Below, one piece after another: positions 24,565 through 37,010 of a stretch of DNA of 64,000 nucleotides. Location of the stretch: NCBI RefSeq assembly GCF_002994745.2, contig NC_037092.1, positions 25,197,001 through 25,261,000 of the forward strand. The letters are read 5' to 3'. The stretch's first letter is position 1. Every line of letters starts with the position of its first letter. The notes under the pieces were generated by a model that saw nothing but the letters and a program-made list of their open reading frames with translations, had not been told where the DNA came from and did no database searches. Origin of the DNA: Rosa chinensis. Its lineage: Eukaryota > Streptophyta > Magnoliopsida > Rosales > Rosaceae. Made by a program: the position numbers and the translations under genes.

Positions 24565-24785
24565 AGCCTATATAAACAAATGATCTGTATCATATTTTTT
24601 TCAAGCTTCAAGATCAAATGCAAAGCTGATCGGAAGCTCTCTTAATTGAAGAGAAAACTCAACTGAAGCTCCTCACACAAATCCTTCACCCTTTTTCTCT
24701 TGAAAAATTCCATTTTGTCAAAAAAGTCTAAGCTTGAATCCAAGACCAAAATATTCACTTCACCTCTGAAAATGCTTAAGTAAGT
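24565..24785 (+). promoter_or_regulatory. Promoter-like segment with short leader, no gene attached
   Basis: gcctatataaacaaa at about 24567 is a good TATA box. About 200 bases later, aaaatgcttaag|taagta pairs an ATG with a strong donor-like sequence. No downstream exon is visible before the MITE and solo LTR. It may be the 5' end of a gene cut off by insertions, or chance. Confidence 0.3.
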
Positions 24786-25440
24786 ACATTCTATACTCTT
24801 TTGCCTCTAAGATTTATCAAAATGTGTAACCGAGGATAAAATATTAGAAAAGAATAGGTTTTGCTGCAAACCTTAAATTTTGTATATAATAACAGGAAAA
24901 TGATTTGTGGCCTCAATTGTAGGTGTTATGTCATGTTACCTACACACATCACCAATTTGTCAATTCATGACATGTAATTTTTGAGAAAAAGATAATCTTA
25001 TCCTTCCAAAATCTAATTAATTTAAGTTACTTTGGCTTTCTTCTAAACAAAAATTATTTTGGTTTTTTTTGTTTTTCATTTTTTCTTTTCATTACTCTCA
25101 TGCTTAGATTTAAACAACAATTTTTTTTTCTTTAAGAAAAGAAAAAAATTCATGTAATTCAGTCAATAGATTTGCACACACACTTGATCAATAGATTTGC
25201 ATAACACATGTATATGAATTCAACCTTTGTTGGGTTCTCGTAAATTTTGGAAATATAATGTGAAAACTACATATTCCTATGATTATATATATTCTTATGT
25301 TCATTTTTTCTCTCTCTTTATGTAGCTAAGATTTACACGATATATTTTGAGTTTAGTATTTTTTGTTTATTTTTTCCCTTATATCTAGATTTGTAGATGA
25401 TAATTAATGATTGAAATTTTTTCTTACCTCTTAAGTTAGA

Positions 25441-28400
25441 CATATTGTCACGCCCCGAATTTTGAATACAGTAATTCAAATCCGAAACGTGAAAACACAG
25501 AGAAAATTTTTCATTTAAATCAAGCAACTAAACAACTTAGCTTACAAATTAACCTGAATATACATTCAACATGTAACCACACTCAACAACTCACTACACA
25601 GCGGAAGACTACAAGTATATGCATCCTTCTACACCCACGTGACAGAAAGTCCACCTCAGCTTCAATAACGATCATTCGATATTCTAACCTGCATAACAAC
25701 CCTACACCATAGAAATAGTGCACCGGGATTGCAAACCACAAACCCGGTAAGCTTTCAAGCCCGTATGAGTAAACTCAATTAAAGTGACTCAAGTCACGCA
25801 TGCTTATAATTCCTCAATTCGTGAGACAATTAAAGCATTAACATTTAATTCCACGAAAACATGCTTTCACCATCTCAGTCTAACAAATCAATATGCAATT
25901 ATCACAACAAAAACGTCGAGTTCATATCAATCAATATCATGCTCAATAATTTCAACCCAACTAAAACCCACATGCTTTGTCTCTCAATTCATTTTATCTC
26001 TTTTCCCACAAATTTCAATTTCACAATTACCTCCAAATATGTTAAACATTTTATGTGCCCACAATCTATCAGATCTCCCTTCCCTTGCCTCAACGGCAAA
26101 ACCACGAAATCATACTCATTGTCTCACAATATAAACCAACTGCCAACCTTAGGGCATCACAACTCAGATCACACCACTACAAATCCCACAACACCACTGT
26201 ACTGACAACAATAATTAAGTAAAATCAATAATCCCTACATAGAAACTCAGTTAAGGAGATCACATTCAACAGTCAACAAAATCATAGTAATCCCTGCATA
26301 GAAACTTAGTTCAGGAGAATATTACATTAAAACAAACAAAAGAAATCATAGAAATCCCTGCATATAGTTTAGTTCAAGAGATTACATTAAAATAAACAAA
26401 TGAAATGAAAAAGAGAATAGATAAAGAAATCAAACAATAGAAATGAAAAAGGAAATAAATTAACTAACCAACAACTCACATGAAACATACTTTTACAAAC
26501 ATGTACTCAAGAGCACGATAACACGAAGTTATCCCCCAAGCAGTACAACGGCAGACAGACTAGAGCTCTAACTGTATCGTAACCTATCACCTTGGCCGAG
26601 GTTCAGCCTTACGATAATACTTGCCTCAGTAACATGTACCCAAGAGCACGATAACACAAAGTTATCCCCCAAGCCGTACAATGTACTCAAATCATCTCAC
26701 AGATCATCAAACATGCCATCACACAGGCACTCACACAGATCATCACACACGCCACCACACATGCACTCACACAGATCATCACACATGTACTCACATAGAT
26801 CATCACACATACCACCACACAGGCACTCACACAGATCATCACATAATATTGTTTCCTCATCTCCCACAACCTCAACAATAGCAAAACCAATTCCAAATAA
26901 TATGTTCTCATCTCCAAGCCATTATCAAAATCAAATTCCACATGCTTAATAATTTCCCAAATCAAATCATGAATCAATCAAGTCATACAAATCGACACCA
27001 CGACCAATAATGATTCATGTCCCTCATGGATAATAAATGAAAAGATCACACTTTAGTCAATTACTCATTATCAAAATCAATTCAACAATATATGATAATT
27101 TATATATTCGAAGAGTAATGCTCAGAATGATAAATCAATCAATCAAATCAATACCTCACCCAATGTCATACCATCCAATATATATTCCACGTAAATATAT
27201 ATATATATATATATACACAGTCACCCATACAGGAATGACCACTAATACCAACTATAGTTCACACGTAGTAAAAACTGAGAAATTCATTTTTATATATTTA
27301 AAAACTCATTTTCTTAAAATCATTTTTCAACATAACAATTAAATGTAACTAATGAAATTCCGTTCGTAAATGAACCATGTGAGATTTACTCACCTCTAAT
27401 CCCGCTGCGTCTTCTCAACAATCCAAAAATGACGATTCACAAATCATTCGCCAATCAAAGCCGTCAATCTCCTAATCAAATACGGTCTCAACTTAGCACA
27501 CAATTCATAAAACGCACTTATACGAAGATCCAGCGATCGGATCTTCACCCGTGACCACACAAAGTCATTGGGACAGTCCTACGATCAATATATCAAAACT
27601 ACAAGTCTATCGGACGTCCCGATCTTCATAGATCACAAATCGAACGATTGAAATCGATCGAAATTGTAAAATTCATAACTTAATCAGACGATCTCCAAAA
27701 TTTACATGCTATGTATCGAAATGATCGTATCGACATGTAGAATATTAAAATGGGTAGAAACTGCCCTTGGGACCCCCGGAGGTAGCCGGAAATGGCCGCC
27801 GGAGTTAGAGGCAGAGCCACCGCCAACGGCTTCCGGGATAGGCTGCTCCTCTTCGTTTCATCAATTTGAGAAACTTTCATAACTAGCTCAAAGTCAGAAA
27901 ATGAGTGGAAGTGGTCAAAAATTACCTAGAACATTTCGGTTTGACCGGAATTCTCCCAGTTTTCCGATGAGGCTCCGTTCAACGTGAAATCGATCGCTTC
28001 AGGTCCAGTCCTTCTTGATGCTTGTTCAGAAATTTGAGGCGAGTCTATTGAGATAAGAATCTCAAGTTTTGGTGGCCGGAGCTTGGAGAAATCGCAGCTG
28101 GTTCATTTTAGGGCTCGGATCGGTTTCGAGCTCCACCGCCGTGTAGCCGCCCAGAGAGAGGAAATGGTGACCACCAGTCGACTCACAGGAAGGAGGCGAG
28201 TAGATCTGGGCTTTGTTTCACTTCAAATGATGGCTAGAGCTGTGAGAAAATGGCCGGCAAAGTTTGCTCTGTTTCTGGCTCGGGGAAGAGGAGAGAGAGA
28301 GAAGAAGTCGGCTGCCTAAAAAGAAAAATATGATATTTTGGAAAGTTTCTAAAAATAGTAGGGTATTTATACTAGAAATAGAAACTTTTCCAAACGCGAT

Positions 28401-28670
28401 AACTTCTTCATACGAACACCGATTCTTGCGTTCCACATATGCACGAACTTGTATCTACGAGATCTACGTCTTTCGTGAAGGAAGTTTTCCCAAATTCCGT
28501 ATGTATAAAAAGTCGATTTTCACAACCCCCTAAAATATTCATTTTTCAAGATAACATCGTTCGAACTAACTCCACCACTTTTCCAAGCTTTGTACTCACG
28601 CCCATGACCACGAAATCATTTGTAAAAGTCAACGGAAAATAATTTAGATTTTTCAGGGTATTACACATAT
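25441..28670 (-). mobile_element. Solo LTR (3.2 kb), same family as the 37.7-kb element
   Basis: The segment 25446-28665 starts TGTCACGCCCCG and ends AGGGTATTACA on +. It is bounded by a perfect 5-bp duplication, catat, at 25441-25445 and 28666-28670. Read on the minus strand it shares blocks with the LTRs at 37.7 and 42.5 kb: the GGGGCGTGACA end, gaagacgcagcggga, an (AT)n tract at 27197-27216 and tagagctctagtctg. It has no internal region, so it arose by recombination between LTRs. Confidence 0.88.
26690..26845. repeat. 24/36-bp tandem repeats inside the solo LTR
   Basis: Units built on cactcacacagatcatcaca and accaccacac alternate about six times. The complement (tgtgatgatctgtgtgagtg) resembles the 21-bp repeats in the internal region of the related element at 41.6 kb. 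Confidence 0.75.
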
Positions 28671-29393
28671 GTATTTTCCAAATTCAATTTATTAATGCTA
28701 TTTTTTTGAATGAAATTAATCAATATTTGAAAAGAAAAGTTAATGCCTATTTCTTGACTATATTGATGCTATTTGGAAAGAAAAATTATAGGAAAGAATT
28801 TAATTAAATGAAGAAAAATATTTGTCAAAGAATTTGTAGACATATCTCTTAAATTAATACATAATTAATAGTTTTTTTTTCCGTCACCTAATTTAATTCA
28901 TTAATGTAATTGATTCATCCCCTAACATCTAAAAGGAAATTTAAAAGGGTAAAGTTGATGTTGCAATAGTATGATGTGGCAAGATTTATTATGTGGAATT
29001 GAAAATAAAATTTGAATTCGCTTATATGGTATGACACCTAGGATTTGAGGCCACAAATCTTAGGCCTTATTGAGGCCCTATATCATTGTCCATAATAAAA
29101 TTTGAATTTGTTAAAAATAGTCACAGTATTAAATTCCTCATGAAAAAGTCTTCAATTTAAGCTTTTGAATCACTAAAAAAAAGTTAAGAAATGAAGAAGT
29201 TATGGCTAATCAAAATTTTCAACTAGTAAACTAGCTGGAAATCTCACACAACTATCACAACTTAAATAATTCATATCTCATTTATTTCTCTTAACCAGTT
29301 TCTACAAACTTTATATCAATTTGATGCTTAGGACCTCTACTCTTAATCTGAAAAGTATGAGAAGCAATAGTAAAATATACAGTACGTAAACAC

Positions 29394-31794
29394 TTAGAGC
29401 ATCTTTAGCAGACTCTCTATCTTGACTCCTTAACTATTTTGAAGAGCATGTTTAACTCTTTATCAACTTTAGCAGATGCACCAGACTCCTAAGAGCATCT
29501 TTATCAGACTCTCTATTTTAGCTCCTTAGCTATTTTGGAGAGTATGTTTAGTTTTTTATCTATTTTAGCAGCTGCACCAGACTCCTAAGTGGCTCTCTAT
29601 TATAACTTTTAGCTATCTCGCTCCTAAATATAGAGAGCGAGATGAAACTCTCTATAATTTAAAACATTCCTTTTAGTTATTTTATGTAATTTATAAATAC
29701 ATTTAAACTCTTTAATCATCATTTAAAAAATAATATAAATTCAAAATTAGCTAAAATAGAGAGTATTGATACAGACGTATTTCTAAAGTGGATAGCCAAA
29801 ATGACTTTCTAGCTGTTTTAGCTAAAATTTAACTAAAAAATGGCTAGCATTGCTAAAAATGCTCTAAGTAGCTCTCCATTTTAACTTTTAGCTATCTTGC
29901 TCCTAAATAAAAAGAGTAAGATAAGGTTTGATCTCTATTATTTTTGTTAATTTAAAACATTCCTTTTAAGTCATTCTATGTAATTTATAAATACAGTTAA
30001 ATTATTTTTTGGAAAAATTTCAATTTAGCACCCCGAGGTTTGGGGGTAACATCATGTCAGTCCTTGCCCTTTCAATTTGATTAGCAACACCCATGTGCTT
30101 TCAATTTCAATCAGCTGTGTCCAATTTTATTTGTTCCGTCTAATTTGAACGTTAACTTTGACTGAGGGGGCCCACTTTGGGGACTAAAAATGTCATTTCA
30201 AATACATTTTCTTCTTTTCTCCTCCTCTCTCTCTCATCTTCGATGGTTTCTCTTTCTTTCTCTTTTTCTCTCCCCCCTCTCTGGGCTGCACGACCCTCTC
30301 TATCTCATCCATGCATTGCCACCGCCGGAAATCATGTCCTCCGGCCACCGATTCTTAACACCACCACCACTACTCGAACCACAGCACAAACCCGACCCAA
30401 ACCCAAAGAGAATCGATGATTGGCACGAGTCCAGCCACTAGTCCTTGCCATCTTGCTTCCTCCAATTCCGACAACTCCTTCAGCACATCGCCATAACCGT
30501 TCGACTCAAACTTCATCGGAGATGAAAACCGAGAAGCCTCGCTACCAACCTGAAGCTGGACAACGTCATTCGCACCTTCGCCAGAATCTAGGTTTCTGGC
30601 AGTACTGATTCGCCGTCTCTGGCCACATCCGAGTTGCAAACCACCATGGATGCAACTAGAGCTTCGTTCTCCACCAAAATCCTCTGGTCTCAACCTCTTA
30701 TTTTGACCCGAGACGCCGCACGCCCCGTCACTGGCGCTTGGACCACTGCAGCTACGTCGTGAATGGCTGTCAAATTTCCAGATTATCCTAAGGTGAATTA
30801 TCATCCCTTGTTCTCTATTGGAGCTGCTGCTTGATGTGGAGTGAAAAATCCTAATTTTATATTTTATTTTGGATTGTGTGAGGTTTGTTAAATTTGGCAT
30901 CTTGGAGATTTGGAGGAGTTGTTGGTCAGTTAGTGTCGGATTGCTAAGTTCTGGAAAAATTAGAGTTTGGAGGAGAGGGAGCTATATGATCATTTTTGAT
31001 ATGTAATCAGCTACGGTATGAATGATGTACAAATTTGGTCTTGGAGACAAACTTGTTGAGGATTGATGGTTAGTTGTGTTATGATTCTAGAGTTGTGAAT
31101 GGTGGTTGGTAGCAGAAACAATTAGGACAGATTGGTTGCTTGCATTGTATGCTGATTGTAAAGTGTAGTAGAAAGTGGTGATTTGAGTTTGTTTCAGATT
31201 TGGGGTTTTTGGTTAATTTGCAGGTGATTTGGGTTTCTTGTATGGAAACTTGGAGCCAAAAGCTGGTGGAGGCCACCTCAACATTCTCTTCATCTTCATC
31301 GGGATTTGCTGGGCACCGGAGATAGTTGCAGGGAGAGGAGGATCAGAGGAAGAGAAGAACTTGGAGCCAAAAGAGTTTTTTTTTTTTTTTTTTTTTTTTA
31401 ATGTGGAAATTAAGTGAAATGTTGAATTTACCCCTTTCTCTGGGCCCACTAGCTGAGTTTGTAGCAGCCAGGTCAGCATTTAACGTCTGATTTGGATGTC
31501 TCAGAAAAAATTAGGCACAGCTGATTGAAATTGAAAGCACAGGGATGTTGCTGATCAAATTGAAAGGGCAGAGACTGACATAATGTTACCCCCAAACCTC
31601 AGGGTGCTAAACTGAAATTTTTCATTATTTTTTCTTCATTCAATAAATAATATAAAATTTAAATCTAGCTAGCCACAATAGAAAGAACTGATGCAGATGT
31701 ATTTCTAAAGTGGCTAACCAAAATGACTTTTTAGCTATTTTGGCTAAAATTTGATTTGACTAAAGAATGGCTAGTATTGCTAAAGATGCTCTTA
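29394..31794. mobile_element. Harbinger/Tourist-type MITE composite
   Basis: The outer ends are gagcatctttagca (29397) and tgctaaagatgctc (ending 31791), perfect complements. They are flanked by tta at 29394-29396 and 31792-31794, the PIF/Harbinger target duplication. Inside, the left part of the MITE occurs twice in tandem (29397 and about 29494) and the right part twice (ending about 29875 and 31791). The composite therefore arose by tandem duplication or by insertion of a MITE into a MITE. A Mutator-like element lies in the second copy. Confidence 0.75.
30001..31633. mobile_element. Mutator-like element with about 150-bp terminal inverted repeats
   Basis: The segment 30011-31623 is flanked by a perfect 10-bp direct repeat, attatttttt, at 30001-30010 and 31624-31633. 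The terminal repeats are long: the left end includes tttagcaccccgaggtttgg then gggtaacatcatgtcag. The right end carries the complement with scattered differences for about 150 bases. No transposase is visible. The interior is GC-richer, with a 176-codon minus frame (30900-30370) and CT-rich leader-like sequence, as in Pack-MULEs carrying host fragments. I cannot identify the source of the interior. Confidence 0.8.
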
Positions 31795-31982
31795 GACTTC
31801 AAATGTTGATATCAAGAATATCGGTTTCTGCTGTTTTAGTTTTTCACCATTTCTGGACTTTATCAATTTGAACCGATTTACATGACTTATTTCATTGGAT
31901 TTCTTGTGGAAAACCCTTCAATAGGGTATCCTCACTTGCCTACTTCAAACATAATATGAACAAGTTATAGAAACCAAAAGTT

Positions 31983-33291
31983 GACCGTTCTTGGTACTAT
32001 TATTTTGATAGACAAATCAACATTTTGGACTAAGATTTCCAATACTATGGGAAAATGGACTACTAATTCTTTGACCACTAACTAATACTCTTTGACTACC
32101 TTTAGGCCTCATTTGGTTCGCAGAATTGAGGACTCAAGAAAGGAAAGTCATTACTTTCCTTTGTTTGGTAACCACAAACTCTGGAAATACTTTCCTGACA
32201 GAAGAGAAAGTAGGGGGAGAAATCATTCCACTTAGACCCCATGGGATTGATTTTCCCTTCCCATTTTCCAGCATTTATTACAAAAATTTTGGACAACAAT
32301 ACCCTCCCTTGCATAAAAAATTGGTGTACTTTTGACTTTTTATGATGTTGTTTTATTTTAAAATACAAGGGTATCATTGAAACATTGATATATTTTTACT
32401 TTCCTTTCATGCACCAACCAAACACCGAAGGGAAATCAAATGATCTTTCCTGAATACTTTCCCTGCTTTACCAAACAGAGGAAAGGAAACCTGACATGAA
32501 CTTTAGTTTCCCTTCTCCATGGGAAAGACAAGAGAATTGATTTCCCTTCCATGAACCAAACGTGGCCTTAATTTAAAGAACATTTACTTTATCGCATATT
32601 TACTTTCAAGTTTCATTACTATATATATTAAATTTTTTACTCTACATGTTTATTTACAATTTTGATTGTATTTATGTAAGCTCATTTGTTTTGCTACTAT
32701 TTAAGTAAATGTCTTATTTACTACTTAAAGCTATACTTTATTGATGTAATTATGTCTGGAGATGTGAAGCCGGTGATTAATACTACCCCGCGTGGATGTG
32801 TTTAAGTGAATTGATGATAAAAGTGTTTTGTGATATGTGGAGTTAGCCTGGGGTCTAGTCCCTATGGATAGTGCATTATTATACTTATAGGAAGGAAGTG
32901 CCGACCTTGAGTATACATACTTTGGTAGTGTCCTCGGTATGTTGCGGGTTATCCTTGCTTTGGGTATAGTGTACCCTAGTACGCGACTTTGTAATTTATT
33001 ACCAGTCTCATAAACATTCACATACATGAATATATTCAAACATGTGTGTGTGTGTGTGTAATAATAAAACTATTTCAAAAGAATAATTGTAATATATTTT
33101 GCTAAACTTTGGTATTGTAAAAATAATGATTTCGTTTTCTAATAAAAATACTATTCAGACATATATATATATATATAAATTCTTTTACTTTCTATTAATT
33201 TATTCAAGGAGGGAATTTTATTTGTGCCAAAATTGCCTTGCTGCCTTGGGTTCTTCCCACCTCTCTTTGGGCTGCCCTAATGACGGTTCTT
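31983..33291. repeat. Tandem duplication, copy 1 (about 1.3 kb)
   Basis: This unit starts at tgaccgttcttggtactatt and runs through gatgtgaagccggtgatta, ttattaccagtctcat and ttatttgtgcca. It is repeated from 33292 on. This copy contains a MITE at 32105-32567 that the second copy lacks. Confidence 0.85.
32102..32570. mobile_element. Tourist-like MITE with TTA duplication (463 bp)
   Basis: The ends ggcctcatttggttc (32105) and gaaccaaacgtggcc (ending 32567) are inverted repeats with two mismatches. Flanking tta lies at 32102-32104 and 32568-32570. The tandem copy at 33.4 kb reads cttta|atttac without it, which is a natural empty site and confirms both boundaries. Confidence 0.9.
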
Positions 33292-33781
33292 GGTACTATT
33301 ATTTTGATAGATAAATGAATAATTTGGACTAAGATTTTTAATACTATAGAAAAATGGACTACTTATTTTGACCACTAACTAATAGTCTAATACTCTTTGA
33401 CTACCTTTAATTTACAATGCATTTACTTTATTGCACATTTACTTTCAAGTTTCATTACTATATATATTAATTTTTTTACTTTATTTACAATTTTGATTGT
33501 ATTTATGTAAGCTCATTTGCTTTGCTACTATTTAAGTAATTGACTTATTTATTATTTAAAGTTATACTTTATTAATGTAATTATGTATGGAGATGTGAAG
33601 CCGGTGATTAGTACTACCCCGTGTTTAAGTGAATTGATGGTAAAAGTGTTTTGTGATATGTGGAGTTAGCCTAGGCTCTAGTCCCTACGTATAGTACATT
33701 ATTATACTCATACAAAAGAAGTGCCGACCTTGAGTATACATGCTTTTGTAGAGTCCTTGGTGTGCTGCGGGTTATCCATGA

Positions 33782-36375
33782 TTTGGGTATATGATTACAC
33801 GCATTTCTATGCATGTAATTGTATCTAAAACACGATAAATTAGTTAGTCCTCAAGTCAATTATTATGTAAGTAATCCATTTTTATTATTTAGTAGGAAAT
33901 AAGCGGAGTTACGAAATCGAGACAACCGACACAAAAAAAATAGAGTAAATGAGGATTTTCTACCACATGACGGGAAGGTCAACCATGAGTCGGCGTGCGG
34001 TCAAGATACGCGGAAGTAATTTGAGAAAAAGAAATAAATAAAAGAAAAGGGAGATAACAAGCTTAATTAACCATTAGATTTAATTAACTGCGGTTAATTA
34101 AGTGCTGCAAGTTGCTTAATTGAATGTAGGGCTGTCAATGGGTCGTGTCGGGTCAAGGTATTTATTGTGCCGCAAGATACAAACCCAACCCATTTAATAA
34201 TCGTATCAAAAATTGAAACCCAAACCCAACCCATTTATTAAACGGGTTACCCATTTCCAACCTGCTTAACCAATTTAATAAATAGGTCGTGTCGTGTTAG
34301 ACAAAATGACTAATTTAAGGGCTAACAATGCAACTCATTTAACTAAAAAAATGCATAAATTGATTAAATTAACTAAAAACTCCACAAGACGAAGAATATA
34401 AATAATTATATATAATTCATAAATAATTAAATCCAATAATTATAAAAGCAAAATATTTCAAATTGTCTAATCATATGATCAAATACTCCCAACGTCTAAA
34501 ATTTCAAGAAAAAGTATAGCATAATCGGGTTATACGGGTTCACTTCGTGTTGGCGGGTTGACCCGTGGCCGACCCATTTATTAAATGTGTCATGGCCGGT
34601 TGACCCACGGGCGACCTCCTTTTTAATCGTGCGGGTTCAACCCGCTTTATTTCGTGCGGGTTTCGAGTCGTGTTATCGGGTCGTGTTGGAATTGACAGCC
34701 CTAATTGAATGCATTGGAAACCAAAACATGGCAGCAGCACATTGGTGGTTTAATTAAGCATGATGGTTTAATTAAACATAAGAAGAACAGACTTTTCTTT
34801 CCTCTCTTTTCTTCCGCGCACACTAGCTCTTTGGCACGTGCTCATTGGAGCAAATCTTGTCCATTCCTTCTGTCCTTGCCATCACGTGGACGGCCATCGA
34901 TGATCATTCAATCTCGCTATATATCTCTCTTGCACAGTAACATGGGAGGGGAAGAGAACCCTACAGAAGAGAGCACCGCACACTTGGGGGCAGCCTTGGG
35001 CTGCTCTCACTCACCACTCCTCTCCTCCATTTTTTCTCTTTTCTTTCTATTTTGTTTGAGATTTGAAGGACTACTCATACAAAGCTTCAAGAATCTACCA
35101 AGGGACTCAATTTCTACAAGATTCAACATATTGGTATTTTGTGGGGTTGTAATTCATGGCTAGTCATGCTAGCTTCATAGCTATTTGTGACTATCCTTGT
35201 TTTCTCCTACACTTCTCTACTCTTTTCTATTTGAATTTTGTAATTTTGATGTTCAAGAATATGGGTTGTGAGTAGTTACTTTTGGGGGCTAGAGTTTCTA
35301 ACTCTAGCTCAATTTTAATGTAATGAACATATTTTCAAGTGATAAATAATGTATTTTCATATGGGTGCACTCTAATTACTATGTCAATTGATTCTTGATG
35401 CATAAATTTTAGGGAATTGACCACTCTCTTTGTTATATTTTGAGATTTGTGTTGTGTGATACAATTGGTGGTTCTTTTGTTCACTAGCTTCATGTAATTA
35501 GTGTGGTGTGTCAAGTAGTTGCTTAATCGAGAATTAATGATTGCCTAAGTTTCTATTTTCTTGTGCCCTTCGCCTTTAATCCTAGACGTAGTGGCCCTAA
35601 CAAGGCATAATGATTAGGGTTAGAGAGTTCATTCTTGCCTTAACCGGAAGAATGGATACCAAATAAGAGAAATTGACTTAGTGGCCTTAACCCGCATTAG
35701 GTAGAGAACTATGTAATCTTTACATTTTAGGTTGTAACTATTGCATGCTTAAATCCCTAATTTCTAGAGCTCTACGCCTTTAGCTCATGTTTTGGTAGCC
35801 CTGGTAAGGTACTAATTCATGAGTTAGAGAGTTCATATTTGTCCTAACCGAAAATGTGAATACCCTCAAGGAAATTCGGCTTAGTGGCCTTGACCGGCAT
35901 TAAGTACGGGATTTGGTTCTCATGAAAATATGTTTGTTTGCTTGAAATGTGTTCGTTGCATTGAAATTGCTAGAGAGTGATCCCTAGTACCCAAAATCTC
36001 TATATTTTATTTTTCTTCATTTTTAATTGTTGTTGTTAATTTAGTTTTTGACTTAGTCTTTTTAGAAAATTACAATCACAATTTCGAATGAAAATTTCTA
36101 TCTCATTGTAAATAGCCATCACTAGGTCTTCGTTTTGATTAGGCTTTTTCACCAAAGCCGAACATTGCTAAGGCTTGGTGCCTTAGAATTGCATTTTTAT
36201 TTGTTTTTATTTTCTTTTTCTTTTGCCTATGTTTGCTTAGTGACTTTAGTTCCGACCATCCAAGGATTGTGGATTAGCCACTAATCCCCGTGGTACGATA
36301 ATTTTGGGCTTAATACTTCCCATCTTGACAATGATACGTACGCTTGCGTAAATGTGTATCCAAGTTTTGGGTATA
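33782..36375. mobile_element. 2.57-kb insertion, probably LTR-retrotransposon derived
   Basis: The insert 33792-36365 is flanked by tttgggtata at 33782-33791 and 36366-36375; the match can be extended imperfectly to about 19 bases. Its right end (ccccgtggtacgataatt, then tacgtacgcttgcgta, then ccaagtttt) resembles sequence just before the primer-binding site of plant Ty3/gypsy elements. A 152-codon plus frame (34705-35163) has no known domain. The exact element type is uncertain. A hAT-type MITE is nested in it. Confidence 0.6.
34119..34711. mobile_element. hAT-type MITE, copy 1 (577 bp)
   Basis: The element 34127-34703 has inverted ends tagggctgtcaat and attgacagcccta and a perfect 8-bp duplication, attgaatg, at 34119-34126 and 34704-34711. 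The interior is rich in gggtcgtgt and aacccaaaccc motifs. It is the same family as 60755-61361. Confidence 0.9.
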
Positions 36376-36694
36376 GCGAACTCTAGTACACGACTTTGTG
36401 ATTTATTACCAGTCTCATGAACATTCACATACATGAATATATTCAAACGTGTGTGTAGTAATAAAAGAATGTTTTTTTTACTACTATTTCAAAAGAATAA
36501 TTGTAATATACTTTGCTAAATTTTGGTATTGTAAAAATAATGATTTCGTTTTCTAATAAAAGTACTATTCAAACACACACACACACACACAAATTCTTTT
36601 ACTTTCTATTAATTTTATTCAAGGAGGAAATTTTATTTGTGCCAAGACTGCCTTGTTGCCTTGGATTTGGGCCACCTCTCTTTTGGCTGCCCTA

Positions 36695-37010
36695 TTGGGC
36701 TCAGTTATTTGGGTTGTGGGGTGTTTTTGCCCTAGGTCCTTAGTATGTATTTAGTTAGTCTATCTACAATAATTCCTTTTAGGATCCTAAGCACCATCTG
36801 CACTAGCAGTATCTCTAGCACCTCTAGAGTAATATCAAAGGAGAAATTACGCTATCTTCTACGTATTTGATGTCTATTTTCTATATACCTACTGTGCGTA
36901 CTACCACTATCTTCTTGTCTGCCTATCGATGACAACGGAATGGTATGTAACGGCCTATTCTGGTTTGTGATGTATATTTCCGCCCGATTTTGAACTTGAT
37001 TCAAAAAAGG
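36695..37010 (+). mobile_element. Probable LINE 3' end, plus strand
   Basis: ggaatggtatgtaacggcct, then attctggtttgtgatgt, ending in gattcaaaaaa at about 37003, resembles the 3' end of the LINE at 5477-6304 (aggatatgtaatggctcatt, then ttggtttgag). It is 5'-truncated with no coding sequence. The start is approximate. Confidence 0.45.

Larger units (their letters stand above)
24885..29098. mobile_element. MITE-like inverted-repeat element split by a solo LTR
   Basis: gatttgtggcctcaattgta at about 24908 is matched in inverted orientation near 29050: the complement there reads gatttgtggcctcaaatcct. Both are followed by aggtgt(t/c)at. The similarity extends outward imperfectly (tattatggacaatgata against tataataacaggaaaatga). 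A 3.2-kb solo LTR occupies most of the interior. No clear target duplication was found, so the ends are approximate. Confidence 0.5.
33292..36694. repeat. Tandem duplication, copy 2, split by a 2.6-kb insert
   Basis: 33292-33791 and about 36357-36694 together match copy 1 at 31983-33291. The insert in between lies within the tttgggtata motif. Microsatellites differ between copies: (GT)n and (AT)n in copy 1 against a short GT run and (CA)n at about 36575-36592 in copy 2. Confidence 0.8.

Noticed and set aside
26681..26949. Regularly spaced short repeats that might suggest a CRISPR-like array
   Set aside because: Units are adjacent, low-complexity and inside a plant solo LTR, with no unique spacers.
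34705..35163. 152-codon plus frame as a host gene
   Set aside because: It lies in the 2.6-kb insert, begins at the MITE border and has no recognisable domain.
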